DNA of 64,000 nucleotides from Bog-532 sp963805255 (GTDB taxonomy: Bacteria; Actinomycetota; Actinomycetes; Streptosporangiales; Streptosporangiaceae), in contig CAWDTK010000015.1 of NCBI GenBank assembly GCA_963805255.1, forward strand, positions 248,001 through 312,000, in the 5' to 3' direction. Under the pieces are notes generated by a model. It was not told the DNA's origin and searched no databases. It was given only the letters and a program-made list of their open reading frames with translations. A program made the position numbers and the translations under genes. Position 1 is the stretch's first letter; the number at the start of each line of letters is the position of its first letter. Of this stretch, positions 6,945 through 16,008 are shown one piece after another.

Positions 6945-9900
6945 GGCTCGCGCTCGCTCAGGCGCTGGCTCACCACCGCGGAGACACCATCGCCTCGCAT
7001 GCTGACCCCGTACAGTGCGTCGGCGACCTCCATCGTTCTCCTCTGGTGGGTCACGACGATGAGCTGGGAACTTTCCCTCAGCTCACTGAAGATAACCAGC
7101 AGCCGCTGCAGGTTGGTGTCGTCGAGCGCCGCTTCGACCTCGTCCAGCACGTAGAACGGGGAGGGCCGGGCCTTGAAGATCGCGCACAGGAAGGCGATGG
7201 CGGTCAGCGACCGCTCACCGCCGGACAGCAGGGACAGCCGCTTGACCTTCTTGCCGGGCGGCCGCGCCTCCACCTCGATGCCGGTGGCCAGCATGTCGTC
7301 GGGCTCGGTGAGCACGAGCCGTCCCTGGCCGCCGGGGAACAGCCGGGTGAAGATCTGCTCAAACTCCCGGGCGGTGTCGGCGTAGGCGGAGGTGAAGACC
7401 TCCTGCACCCGGTCGTCGACCTCCTTGACCACGGTGAGCAGGTCACGGCGGGTCTTCTTCAGGTCCTCGAGCTGGGTGGCCAGGAAGGCGTGCCGTTCCT
7501 GCAGCGCCGCGTACTCTTCCAGCGCGAGCGGGTTGACCTTGCCGAGCTTGACCAGATCACGCTGGGCGGCCTCGGCCCGGCGTTCCTGCACCGCCCGGTC
7601 GTAGCTGGTCGGCAGCTGGCCCTCGGCCGCGTCCGGCGGGGGCGGGATGGGAACGCCGGGGCCGTAGCCGGCGATCAGCTCCGGGGCCTGGACGCCGAAC
7701 TCCTCGACCGCGTGCGCTTCCATCTGCTCCAGGCGCAGCCGGTGCTCGGCCCGGGCGATCTCCGCGCCGTGCGCGGTGCTGACCACGGTGTCCAGCTCGG
7801 CGGCGAGGTCGCGGACCCGGGCCCGCACGCCCTTGAGCTCCTCGGCCCCCTCGGCCGTCGCCGTCTCGGCCGCGGCCCGCCGGGCCAGGGCCTCGGCCAC
7901 GGATCGCTCCGCGCTGGCTACGGCCAGCCGGGCGCCGTGGGCCACCGCGCGCGCCACGGCCGCCTCCGCGGCGCGCTGCCGGCGCCGGGCCTGCGCCCGC
8001 TCACGGGCCTGGCGCTCGGCCGCCGCGGCCGCCGTCAGCGTGTCCGCCCGCCCCTCGATGGCGCGGAACCGTTCCTCGACGGTGCGGACCTCGAGGCGGG
8101 CCTCCATCTCGGCGTTGCGCGCCATGGTGCACCGCTGCGCCAGCGTCTCCTTTACCGCCGCCGGCGCGCGGCCAGCCGCCGGGGCGCGGCCGGCGGCGTC
8201 TCCCACCGAGCCCGCGGCGGCCCCGGTGTCCTCGGTGTCCTGGGTGAGGGCGGCGGCCCGTTCGGCGGCCTCGGCCGCCTCGGCCTCCGCCAGGCGCCCA
8301 GTGAGCTCGGTCAGCCGCACGAGGTCCTTCTCGCTGGCCTGGCGGGCGGAGTCGATCGCCGCCTGCAGCCGCCGTACCTCGTCACCCGCGGCCCGGGCCG
8401 CTCCGGCGAGGCGGCCGAGACGCCCGGAGATCTCGGCGGCGGCCGAGTCGGCCTGGCGCATCCGGACCCGGGCCTCGTCCACCGCACGGCGCGCGGCGTC
8501 CTCGGTGCGGACGGCTACCGCCAGCCGCTGAGCGGCCTGTTCACCCTGTTCCTCGGCCTCTTCCAGGCCGGTAGCCGCGCCGTCGGCGGCCGCCCGTACC
8601 TCCAGCAGGCTCTGCTGCCCGGCGGAGCCGCCGGCCGCCCAGTGCGGCCCCAGCAGGTCCCCGTCCCGGGTGACCACGCGCTGGGCCGGGCTGGCGCGCA
8701 GCAGGTCGGACGCCTGCTCCAGGCTGGTGGCCACGACCACCCCGCTCAGCAGCTGGGTGACGGCCGGCCGGAGCTCATCGGACGCCCGGACGAGGTCCAG
8801 GGCGTACCGGGCGCCTGGGGGCAGCCTGGGACTGGCGGCGCGCGGCGGGCGGCCGGCGAGGGAATGGCCGGCTTCCGGGTAGCCGGCGATGACGAGCCCG
8901 GCGGTGCCGGCCCCGGATTCGCGCAGTACGGTCAGGATGGCGATGGCGGCGTTCAGGTCGGTGACCGCGACCGCGTTGGCGGCCGCCCCGAGCGCCGCCG
9001 CGACCGAGGTCTGGGCACCCTCCTCGACCGACAGGGCCTCGGCGAACGGGCCGATGATCCCGCTGAAGCGGTCGCTGGTGGCCAGCAGGTCCGCTGACGC
9101 GTCGGCGCCGCGCCGGAACGCCTCCCGGAGGGCCTCGACCCGGGCCCGGAGGGCGGCGTAGTGCCTGGTCGCCTGGCCCTCGGCGGCCCGCAGCTCGGCG
9201 ACCCGGCCGGAAGCCTCCGCCAGCGCGGCGGCCGCCTCCTCGTGGGCCGCGGCCAGCTCGGCGCGGCCTTCGTCGTGCCCTGATACCACGTCCTGGACCT
9301 GGCTGTGCTCCTGCTGGGCGCGTTCGGCCCGGGTGCGGGCCCCGGCGGCGGAGGCGGCGAGCCGCTCGATCTCCTCCGCGGCCGCGCCCTGGCGGCTGCT
9401 GGCCGCGCCGACCTGGGCCCGCAGCCGGGCGAGACGATCGGCCCGGGTCGTGGCGGCGCGGGCGTCCTCGGCGATCCGGCGCTCCACCGCGGCGAGCTGC
9501 GCCTCGGCCCCGGAGCGCTCGGCGACCACCGCGCTGAGCCGGTCACGGCCGACCGCCAGCCGGGCCTGCAAGCTCTCTTCCTCCTCGCGGAACTCGGCCG
9601 CCTGCCGGTCGAGCTCGCCGGGATCCCGGCCGGGCCGCTCCGCTTCCGGTTCGGCCGACAGGTGCCGGTGCCGCTCCTCGGCGAGGCCGTGCGCCGAGCG
9701 GAGCCGTTCGGCCAGCGAAGACAGCCCGAACCAGGTTTCCTGGGCGCGGGCCAGGACCGCGCCGTGCTGCTGTGCGGCCGCGTCGAGCTCGGCCTCGCGG
9801 CGGCGGGCGCCGGCCAGGCTGGCCTCCAGCGCGGTCCGGCGGGCCAGCACGACAGCCTCGTCAGCCTCGTCGGCTTCCAGCTTCGCGGCGAGCGTCACGT

Positions 9901-10600
9901 AGTCGTCGCCCAGCAGCCGCAGCCTCGAATCACGCAGATCGGCCTGGATGACGGCGGCCCGGCGCGCGACCTCGGCCTGACGGCCAAGGGGCTTGAGGCG
10001 CCGGCTCAGCTCGGCGGTGAGATCCACCAGGCGGGTGAGGTTGGCCTGCATCGCCTCGAGCTTGCGCAGCGCCTTTTCCTTGCGCCGCCGGTGCTTGAGG
10101 ACGCCGGCGGCCTCCTCGATGAGCGCACGCCTGGCCTCCGGGCCGGCGTGCAGCACGGTGTCAAGCTGGCCCTGCCCGACGATGACGTGCATCTCGCGGC
10201 CGAGACCGGAATCGGAAAGCAGCTCCTGGACGTCCAGCAGGCGGCAGCGGTCACCGTTGATGGCGTACTCGCTCTGCCCGGAGCGGAACATCAGCCGGCT
10301 GATCGTGACCTCGGCGTACTCGATGGGCAGCGCGCCGTCGCTGTTATCGATGGTCAGCGTCACCTCGGCCCGGCCCAGCGGCGCGCGCGAGGTGGTGCCG
10401 GCGAAGACGACGTCCTCCATCTTGCCGCCGCGCAGCGATTTGGCGCCCTGCTCGCCCATGACCCAGCACAGCGCGTCGACGACGTTGGACTTGCCCGAAC
10501 CGTTCGGGCCGACGACACAGGTGATCCCCGTTTCGAGGCGCAACGAGGTGGCGGACGCGAAAGACTTGAAGCCTCGCAGGGTCAGGCTCTTGAGGTACAT
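6938..10600 (-). CDS. smc: Chromosome segregation ATPase SMC
   Basis: 1220 aa. N-terminal ATPase half begins MYLKSLTLRGFKSFA with Walker A GPNGSGKSN and the Q-loop region WVMGEQGAKSLRG. Two long Ala/Glu/Arg-rich coiled coils flank a hinge near the middle (FSGIIGPFAEAL, with the later GLVIAGYPEAG). The C-terminal half carries signature LSGGERSLTAIAFL and Walker B FYVLDEVEAALDD. The ATG at 10600 is chosen over an upstream GTG (10666) because GGAGGGG lies about 9 bases before it and it gives the invariant N-terminus. It forms the condensin core with ScpA/ScpB, which are not in this window. Confidence 0.97.
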   Translation of the reverse strand: MYLKSLTLRGFKSFASATSLRLETGITCVVGPNGSGKSNVVDALCWVMGEQGAKSLRGGKMEDVVFAGTTSRAPLGRAEVTLTIDNSDGALPIEYAEVTISRLMFRSGQSEYAINGDRCRLLDVQELLSDSGLGREMHVIVGQGQLDTVLHAGPEARRALIEEAAGVLKHRRRKEKALRKLEAMQANLTRLVDLTAELSRRLKPLGRQAEVARRAAVIQADLRDSRLRLLGDDYVTLAAKLEADEADEAVVLARRTALEASLAGARRREAELDAAAQQHGAVLARAQETWFGLSSLAERLRSAHGLAEERHRHLSAEPEAERPGRDPGELDRQAAEFREEEESLQARLAVGRDRLSAVVAERSGAEAQLAAVERRIAEDARAATTRADRLARLRAQVGAASSRQGAAAEEIERLAASAAGARTRAERAQQEHSQVQDVVSGHDEGRAELAAAHEEAAAALAEASGRVAELRAAEGQATRHYAALRARVEALREAFRRGADASADLLATSDRFSGIIGPFAEALSVEEGAQTSVAAALGAAANAVAVTDLNAAIAILTVLRESGAGTAGLVIAGYPEAGHSLAGRPPRAASPRLPPGARYALDLVRASDELRPAVTQLLSGVVVATSLEQASDLLRASPAQRVVTRDGDLLGPHWAAGGSAGQQSLLEVRAAADGAATGLEEAEEQGEQAAQRLAVAVRTEDAARRAVDEARVRMRQADSAAAEISGRLGRLAGAARAAGDEVRRLQAAIDSARQASEKDLVRLTELTGRLAEAEAAEAAERAAALTQDTEDTGAAAGSVGDAAGRAPAAGRAPAAVKETLAQRCTMARNAEMEARLEVRTVEERFRAIEGRADTLTAAAAAERQARERAQARRRQRAAEAAVARAVAHGARLAVASAERSVAEALARRAAAETATAEGAEELKGVRARVRDLAAELDTVVSTAHGAEIARAEHRLRLEQMEAHAVEEFGVQAPELIAGYGPGVPIPPPPDAAEGQLPTSYDRAVQERRAEAAQRDLVKLGKVNPLALEEYAALQERHAFLATQLEDLKKTRRDLLTVVKEVDDRVQEVFTSAYADTAREFEQIFTRLFPGGQGRLVLTEPDDMLATGIEVEARPPGKKVKRLSLLSGGERSLTAIAFLCAIFKARPSPFYVLDEVEAALDDTNLQRLLVIFSELRESSQLIVVTHQRRTMEVADALYGVSMRGDGVSAVVSQRLSEREPA

Positions 10601-11083
10601 CCGGCCAGCCCCTCCCTCCTGCTCGGCCGCCCGCTGGGCCTGCCCCGCTGTACCTGGGCCGGTCACGCCGGTCGGCCGCTCGCGGCGACCTTACCGCGTG
10701 CCACCGTCAAGTCTGGCTATTCACCGCCCTCCAGGTGCGACTTCGCCGCAAACTGGCCGGCGGCCCGCGGAACTGGGCCGGTCACGGCGCGGGCGGGGGA
10801 CGCGGGACGCGAACCGGGCAGCCGGAAGCACATTTTGGCTCCATTTGCGGGCGCGGACTCCGAATACCCCGAAACCGGGCGCCGGCGCGCCGGGAGAACG
10901 CGCCACCGAAGCCCTGAATACCATCGGCAGGACACCGGCGGCCGCCAACGTGAGGGCCGCTCGAGGGGCCGCTCACGGACGCGCCCGGGGACGGGTACCT
11001 GGCAGCCCGGCGGCGCCTGCCGAACCACGCCGCCGACCGCCAGCCTGCCGGGTGAGCGCCCGCACACCGTACGGGCGCAAGAG
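10601..11083. other. Intergenic region upstream of smc
   Basis: About 480 high-GC bases between smc and the next terminator. I see no protein family in any frame; the open frames here have random high-GC composition. It presumably holds the smc promoter. Confidence 0.5.
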
Positions 11084-11116
11084 AAATAGGGGCGCCCGAG
11101 GCAGGCGCCCCTATTT
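11084..11116 (-). terminator. Strong hairpin after the 63-aa coiled-coil gene
   Basis: A perfect 13-bp inverted repeat, AAATAGGGGCGCC / GGCGCCCCTATTT, with a 7-base loop. A-rich and T-rich stem ends make it work in either direction. It lies 47 bases past the stop of the minus-strand gene at 11164-11355. Confidence 0.85.
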
Positions 11117-11163
11117 CGTCCTGCTGGATGTTTCCGCTGTTCGCCTTGTTGTGTCAGGGCTCA

Positions 11164-11355
11164 TCATGTGAGCGCTGGCTCGCGGCCCGCTACCAGGAGC
11201 TCATCATCGCTGGCTCCCGCCGCGAGTGCGTCATTCTCCTCCTGGAGCCGCATTAGCTCAGCTTCCAGGTCTCGCACTCGCTGCTGGAGTCGGCGCATCT
11301 CTGAGATCATCCGAGGATCGGGACCGCCAACGTGGCCAAGTAGAGCCTTCGCCAT
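11164..11355 (-). CDS. Conserved actinobacterial small coiled-coil protein
   Basis: 63 aa starting MAKALLGHVGGPDPRMISEM, then a coiled coil (RRLQQRVRDLEAELMRLQEE) and an acidic tail. This is a small uncharacterised protein I recognise as widespread in actinomycetes. ATG 11355 is chosen over an upstream in-frame start because GGAGG lies about 10 bases before it and the MAKALLG start is the conserved one. An AT-rich stretch at 11395-11450 probably holds the promoter, and a strong terminator follows. It is a monocistron with no known function. Confidence 0.85.
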   Translation of the reverse strand: MAKALLGHVGGPDPRMISEMRRLQQRVRDLEAELMRLQEENDALAAGASDDELLVAGREPALT

Positions 11356-11605
11356 GGTATGGGGTCCTCCACGCTGAGTGACCAGAGTGGGCACACACTA
11401 AAGTCACGCTTAGCTGCGCACATTTAACTTTATCTAGGTTCTCACTAAGCGCTTTGCCGGTCAAGTTGAGCGCCCGCTTAGCGACTGTTATTTACCTTAC
11501 ATGCAGGAATAGACGCCACGGAAGCGCCGGCGCAGAGTAACGAGCACGGGTCACGCGCACCGCACGGCTGCCGCCACACGGATCCGCCCACGCGGCGCGG
11601 GCGCG

Positions 11606-11926
11606 TTAACGCTCCGCGAAGCCCCGGAGGTCACCGCGGGGCCTGCCCCAGCGGTGCGTCACGCGGGTCACCCGGCCGGGTGCCGCGCCGTTTTCCAGTT
11701 CGCTGAGCAACTGCCGGCAATCACTCTCCCGGCCCTCGGCGACCACCTCGACCCGGCCGTCCTCGCAGTTGGTCGCCGAACCGGTAAGACCGAGCTCAGC
11801 GGCTTTCTGCCGGACCCACCAGCGGAACCCGACGCCCTGCACGCGGCCGTCGGCCCACGCGGTCAGCCGCGCGGTCGCGGCGTCCCCGTCGCGGGCCGGG
11901 CCGGGATCGTCCTCAGCCGCGGTCAA
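11606..11926 (-). CDS. acyP: Acylphosphatase
   Basis: Hydrolyses the carboxyl-phosphate bond of acyl phosphates. Seen: GRVQGVGFRWWVRQKA with the catalytic Arg, then GSATNCEDGRVEVVAEG with the catalytic Asn. The C-terminus GRPRGDLRGF is typical. The frame is open to a GTG at 11983, but a TTG at 11926 has a much better ribosome site (GGGAGGGGG, 6 bases upstream) and gives a near-normal length of about 106 aa. The true start is uncertain between the two. It lies just downstream of mutM, as in many actinomycetes. Confidence 0.9.
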   Translation of the reverse strand: MTAAEDDPGPARDGDAATARLTAWADGRVQGVGFRWWVRQKAAELGLTGSATNCEDGRVEVVAEGRESDCRQLLSELENGAAPGRVTRVTHRWGRPRGDLRGFAER

Positions 11927-11998
11927 CTCGCGCCCCCTCCCGTTCGGCCATGATGAAATCCCCGCCGGCGCACCGACGGCCACCGCGGGCGCCCACGG

Positions 11999-12877
11999 TC
12001 ACCAGCGGCCATTCCGCGGCCGCGGCTGGCACCGGGGGCAGGTGTAGGCGGACCGGTTCATGAACGGGTCCCGGCGGACGGGCGTCCCGCAGCGCGGGCA
12101 CGGCCGGCCCGCCTGCCCGTAGACCGCGAGCGACCGGTCGAAGTAGCCGCTTTCCCCGTTGACGTTGACGTAGAGGCTGTCGAACGATGTGCCGCCCGCG
12201 GCCAGCGCGGTGATCATCACCTCGCGCACGGCGGCGACCAGCCGGGTGATCTCGGACCGGTTCAGGGTGTCGGTGGCGCGCGCCCAGTGCAGCCGCGCCC
12301 GCCACAGCGCCTCGTCGGCATAGATGTTGCCGACGCCACTGATCAGCGACTGGTCGAGCAGCGCCCGCTTGATGCCGGTCCGGCGCTTGCGCAGCGCCGC
12401 GGCGAATCCCGCCTCGTCGAAGGCCGGCTCCAGCGGGTCCGGCGCGATGTGCGCGATGGGACCCGGCAGGTCCGCCCCGCCCGGGACGAAAAGCAGATGG
12501 CCGAACGTCCGCTGGTCGGTGAACCGCAGGTCGGGCACGTAGGGCACATAGGGCACGTTGGGCCCGTCGCCGGTAAACGTGAACACGGCCCGGACGTGCG
12601 GGGACAGCGGGCGGGCCGGATCCCCCACGAGCAGCTGGCCGCTCATCCCGAGGTGCGCGAGCAGCGCATCCTCCCCGACCGGCAGCCACAGGTACTTCCC
12701 ACGGCGGCGTACGCCGGCGACGGTGCGGCCCGCCAGGGCGCCGGCGAAGTCGGCGGCGCCGGCCAGATGGCGGCGGACGGCGCGGGGATGCAGGACGGTT
12801 ACGTTGTCGATGGTGCGGCCGGCCAGGCGGCGCTCCAGGCCCTGCCGCACCACCTCAACTTCGGGTAGTTCGGGCAC
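11999..12877 (-). CDS. mutM: Formamidopyrimidine-DNA glycosylase (Fpg/MutM)
   Basis: Excises oxidised purines such as 8-oxoguanine and cuts abasic sites. Seen: N-terminal PELPEVEVVRQGL with the catalytic Pro2 and Glu3, RRRGKYLW with the conserved lysine, HLGMSGQ, the helix-two-turn-helix GVGNIYADEALW, and a C-terminal zinc finger (CPRCGTPVRR ... YTCPRCQ). 292 aa, typical. The start lies 3 bases after the rnc stop, indicating an rnc-mutM operon. Confidence 0.96.
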   Translation of the reverse strand: MPELPEVEVVRQGLERRLAGRTIDNVTVLHPRAVRRHLAGAADFAGALAGRTVAGVRRRGKYLWLPVGEDALLAHLGMSGQLLVGDPARPLSPHVRAVFTFTGDGPNVPYVPYVPDLRFTDQRTFGHLLFVPGGADLPGPIAHIAPDPLEPAFDEAGFAAALRKRRTGIKRALLDQSLISGVGNIYADEALWRARLHWARATDTLNRSEITRLVAAVREVMITALAAGGTSFDSLYVNVNGESGYFDRSLAVYGQAGRPCPRCGTPVRRDPFMNRSAYTCPRCQPRPRNGRW

Positions 12878-12880
12878 GCC

Positions 12881-13684
12881 TCACGGCTCCGGGTCGCATC
12901 CCTGGCCACGCTCGTCACGTGCGCCGAGGGCCGGGTCGCCGGCCGGGTCGCCGACGGCGATGCGGGCGCTGATGGTCATCCAGGCCGCTTCGGCGGCCTG
13001 CTGCTCGGCGGCCTTCTTGGACCGCCCCTCGCCGATGCCCAGGACATTCCCGCCGACCTTGACGAACGCGCGGAACGACTTCTGGTGGTCCGGGCCGCTC
13101 TCATCGACGTGGTACTCGGGCACGCCGAGCAACTGCGCTGCGGTCAGCTCCTGCAGCGAGGTCTTCCAGTCCAGGCCGGCGCCCAGCCGGGCCGAACGCT
13201 CGATGACCGGGTCGAACAGGCGGTGCACCAGGGCGCTGGCTTGCTCGGGCCCGCAGTCGATGTAGACCGCGCCGATCACCGCTTCGAGCGTGTCGGCGAG
13301 GATGGATGGCTTGTCCCGGCCGCCGGTGCCCTCTTCACCGCGGCCCAGGCGGACGTAGGCGCCCAGGTCCAGCCCGCGGGCCACGCCAGCCAGCGCGGTC
13401 ATGTTGACGACGGCGGCGCGCAGCTTGGCGAGCTGCCCCTCCGGCAGGTTCGGGTAGCCGCGGAAGAGCGTGTCGGTCACGACGAGGCCCAGCACCGAGT
13501 CGCCGAGGAACTCCAGGCGCTCGTTGGTGGGCAGGCCGCCGTTCTCGTACGCGTAAGAACGGTGCGTCAGGGCACACTCCAGGAGCTTGTCGCCGAGCGG
13601 TACGCCCAGGGCGGACGGAAGCTCGGCGGGATCCCGGCCCGCAGCGGCCCCGCTGTCGCGGGGCCCATCCCTAACGACGCCCAC
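12881..13684 (-). CDS. rnc: Ribonuclease III
   Basis: Double-strand-specific endonuclease for rRNA and mRNA processing. Seen: signature NERLEFLGDSVLGLV (catalytic Glu/Asp), the second acidic cluster DTLEAVIGAVYID, and a C-terminal double-stranded RNA-binding domain (SLQELTAAQLLGVPEY to SKKAAEQQAAEAAW). 267 aa with a slightly long acidic C-terminal tail. The GTG at 13684 has GGAGG five bases upstream. Confidence 0.96.
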   Translation of the reverse strand: MGVVRDGPRDSGAAAGRDPAELPSALGVPLGDKLLECALTHRSYAYENGGLPTNERLEFLGDSVLGLVVTDTLFRGYPNLPEGQLAKLRAAVVNMTALAGVARGLDLGAYVRLGRGEEGTGGRDKPSILADTLEAVIGAVYIDCGPEQASALVHRLFDPVIERSARLGAGLDWKTSLQELTAAQLLGVPEYHVDESGPDHQKSFRAFVKVGGNVLGIGEGRSKKAAEQQAAEAAWMTISARIAVGDPAGDPALGARDERGQGCDPEP

Positions 13685-13784
13685 AGACGCCTCCTCCAGG
13701 CACTCTCGCGATGGCCTGGTCAGCGACCCCGCCGTGGGCGCCGCGGTCGCGGAGCCACATTCTGCCGACCGTGCCGGACATGGG

Positions 13785-13961
13785 TCAGGACGGCATCAGC
13801 ACCTGGCGGCGCCGGTACGTGCCGCACGTCGGGCACGCGACATGCGGAAGCTTCAGGTTGTGGCACTGCGGGCAACTGACGAGCGTGGGCGCAGCCGACT
13901 TCCACTGCGCGCGCCGGGAACGCGTGTTGCTGCGTGACATCCTCCGCTTGGGAACCGCCAC
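13785..13961 (-). CDS. rpmF: Ribosomal protein bL32 (zinc-binding form)
   Basis: 58 aa read from GTG 13961: VAVPKRRMSRSNTRSRRAQW, then CPQCHNLKLPHVACPTCG. The two CxxC pairs mark the zinc-binding form. AGGAGG lies five bases upstream of the GTG. It lies between the DUF177 gene and rnc in the standard order. Confidence 0.96.
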   Translation of the reverse strand: MAVPKRRMSRSNTRSRRAQWKSAAPTLVSCPQCHNLKLPHVACPTCGTYRRRQVLMPS

Positions 13962-13970
13962 CTCAGCCTC

Positions 13971-14576
13971 CTATCGGTCTCCGGCGCCGTTACGGCGGCC
14001 GGTCTGGTCTTCCGTGTCAAACCCATCAAACTGACGCAGTGCCTCCCACTCGGGGAGCACCGCGGCCTCGTGCCGGTGTCCCGGCCCTGCGTCGGCCAGC
14101 CGGACCCCGCACTCGGCACACAGCCCGGCGCAGTCGTCCGTGCAGAGCGGGGACAGCGGCAGCGCGAGCACCACCGCGTCGCGCAGCACCGGCTCCAGGT
14201 CGAGCAGGTCACCGTCCAGCAGCAACTCGTCCTCGTCGTCCTCCGCGGAGCCCGGCTCGTAGTGGTAGAGCTCCTGAAAGCTTGCTTCCACCGAAGAGGT
14301 CAGCGGCTCGAGGCAGCGTGCGCACTCACCAACCACGAGCGCTGTCGCGGTGCCGGTGACGAGGACGCCCTCGGACACCTCCGCCAGCCGCACGGACAGT
14401 TCGACGTCGGCCCCCGCGGGCACTCCCGCCAGCTCAACGCGCAGCGAGCCTGGCGCCGGGATGGTACGGGTCTCTTCCCGCGCGGCGCCGGGCTGGCGTC
14501 CCAGGGCTCGTGTGCCGAAAACGAGCACCCCGCGCGGGTCAAGGGTCGTTGGGGACTTTCTGCGTACATGAGGCAT
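13971..14576 (-). CDS. DUF177 (YceD-family) protein
   Basis: 201 aa. Matches the YceD/DUF177 family that precedes rpmF in most bacteria: a CxRCLE motif (VVGECARCLEPL), an acidic segment, and a C-terminal CTDDCAGLCAECG Cys cluster. The family is linked to 23S rRNA accumulation in other organisms; the precise role here is inferred. Its stop lies only 9 bases before the rpmF start. Confidence 0.9.
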   Translation of the reverse strand: MPHVRRKSPTTLDPRGVLVFGTRALGRQPGAAREETRTIPAPGSLRVELAGVPAGADVELSVRLAEVSEGVLVTGTATALVVGECARCLEPLTSSVEASFQELYHYEPGSAEDDEDELLLDGDLLDLEPVLRDAVVLALPLSPLCTDDCAGLCAECGVRLADAGPGHRHEAAVLPEWEALRQFDGFDTEDQTGRRNGAGDR

Positions 14577-14685
14577 GACAGTTACCGGGATTGGTCAGTG
14601 CTGGACGATCGAGCTTACCGAGAGCTGGCAACGAATCCCAACTCAGCAGGCCGCCGTCCCATTCCCCGCGGTTACCTACCGTAGC

Positions 14686-15165
14686 TCATGATTCGGCGAG
14701 GCGTGCCCGGAGTTTGCCGATAACCTGCTCCGGGACGAGCCCGCTGACGTCTCCGCCGTACTTCGCCACCTCTCTGATCAGGCTGGAGCTGAGGAACGAA
14801 TACAGCGGATTCGTGGTCATGAACATCGTCTCGACCTTGGCCATGCTGTAGTTCATCTGCGCCATCTGCATCTCGTAGTCGAAGTCGCTCACGGCGCGCA
14901 GTCCCTTCACGACGGCCGAGATGCCGTTGGTCTCGCAGAAGTCCACCAGCAGCCCGTGGAACCGGTCCACCCGGACGTTGCCGTACCGGGCGGTGACCTC
15001 CCGCAGCATCTCCATGCGCTCGTCCACCGTGAACAGGCTGCGCTTGGTGATGTTGATGAGTACTGCCACGACAACCTCGTCATAGAGCCGGGACGCCCGG
15101 CTGATGATGTCGAGGTGCCCGTTGGTCACAGGGTCAAAGGAGCCGGGGCAGACGACACGACGCAC
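14686..15165 (-). CDS. coaD: Phosphopantetheine adenylyltransferase
   Basis: Penultimate step of coenzyme A synthesis. Seen: nucleotidyltransferase motif CPGSFDPVTNGHLDII, KGLRAVSDFDYEMQMAQMN, and the ISSSxIRE-type motif (FLSSSLIREVAKYGGDVSGLVP). 159 aa, exactly typical. GTG start with GAGG nine bases upstream. It follows rsmD by 27 bases in the same orientation. Confidence 0.97.
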   Translation of the reverse strand: MRRVVCPGSFDPVTNGHLDIISRASRLYDEVVVAVLINITKRSLFTVDERMEMLREVTARYGNVRVDRFHGLLVDFCETNGISAVVKGLRAVSDFDYEMQMAQMNYSMAKVETMFMTTNPLYSFLSSSLIREVAKYGGDVSGLVPEQVIGKLRARLAES

Positions 15166-15192
15166 GCTGTTCCACCTCTTTCGCTTATCCGG

Positions 15193-15867
15193 TTACGATC
15201 CAGCGCCAGGCGGCGCCGGGACGGTGGTCGGGGCGGCCCCCGGCGTGGTCCCGGACCGGCCGGGCGCGGTCGCGATGGCTCCGTGCCCGGCTTCGGCCCC
15301 GGTGGCGTGACCGTACCAGAGCATGGCCTCGCCGTAGCGGCGTGAGCGGCTGGCCGAGAACCCCTCCGGCCAGCGCAAAGGCCCCGACCGGGCGCCACGT
15401 TCGACGATAACGAGCGCTCCGGGCACAAGCCAGCCCCCCGTCATGAGCCCCTCCAGAGTGGTGGTGACATCATCGTCGCTCACGGCGTACGGAGGATCGG
15501 CAAACACGACGTCGTAGGGCTCGCCGCCGGTGGGGAGCCCACGCGCGAGGATCCGCTCCACGCGGTCGTTCACCAGGCGCGCGCCCGGCAGCCCGACCGC
15601 GTCGATATTGGCGCGGATCACCCCGGCCGTGCGCGGATCCGCCTCTACCAGCAGCGCCGCCGTAGCCCCGCGGGACAATGCTTCCAGGCCGAACGCACCC
15701 GATCCGGCGTAGAGGTCGAGAACGCGTGTCCCGTCGAAGGAGCCCAGGACCGATCCCGCCGCGGCGAACACCGCCTCCCGGGCGCGGTCGCTAGTGGGGC
15801 GGGTCGTCCGGCCGCCCGGCACCGCGAGCCGCCGTCCCCGCGCCTGGCCGGCAATGACACGCGTCAT
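15193..15867 (-). CDS. rsmD: 16S rRNA (guanine966-N2)-methyltransferase RsmD
   Basis: 224 aa starting MTRVIAGQARGRRLAVPGG. SAM-binding motif VLDLYAGSGAFGLEALSRGA and catalytic motif FADPPYAV. ATG 15867 is chosen because it gives the invariant family start; the frame stays open well upstream. The final ~25 residues (Gly/Ala/Pro/Thr-rich) extend past the usual end of the family. Confidence 0.94.
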   Translation of the reverse strand: MTRVIAGQARGRRLAVPGGRTTRPTSDRAREAVFAAAGSVLGSFDGTRVLDLYAGSGAFGLEALSRGATAALLVEADPRTAGVIRANIDAVGLPGARLVNDRVERILARGLPTGGEPYDVVFADPPYAVSDDDVTTTLEGLMTGGWLVPGALVIVERGARSGPLRWPEGFSASRSRRYGEAMLWYGHATGAEAGHGAIATAPGRSGTTPGAAPTTVPAPPGAGS

Positions 15868-16008
15868 GTGCTTAGTCTGCACGTCCACCTGCGGTGCAAA
15901 CCACGGACCAAGGTCTCGTTGCTGACGGTGCCCACCAGGGCACAGCCCGGTTTCCCCGGCCGGTTTCCCCGGGCCGCCCGGTCCCGGCCGGCGGCGTAGG
16001 GTCGTGAC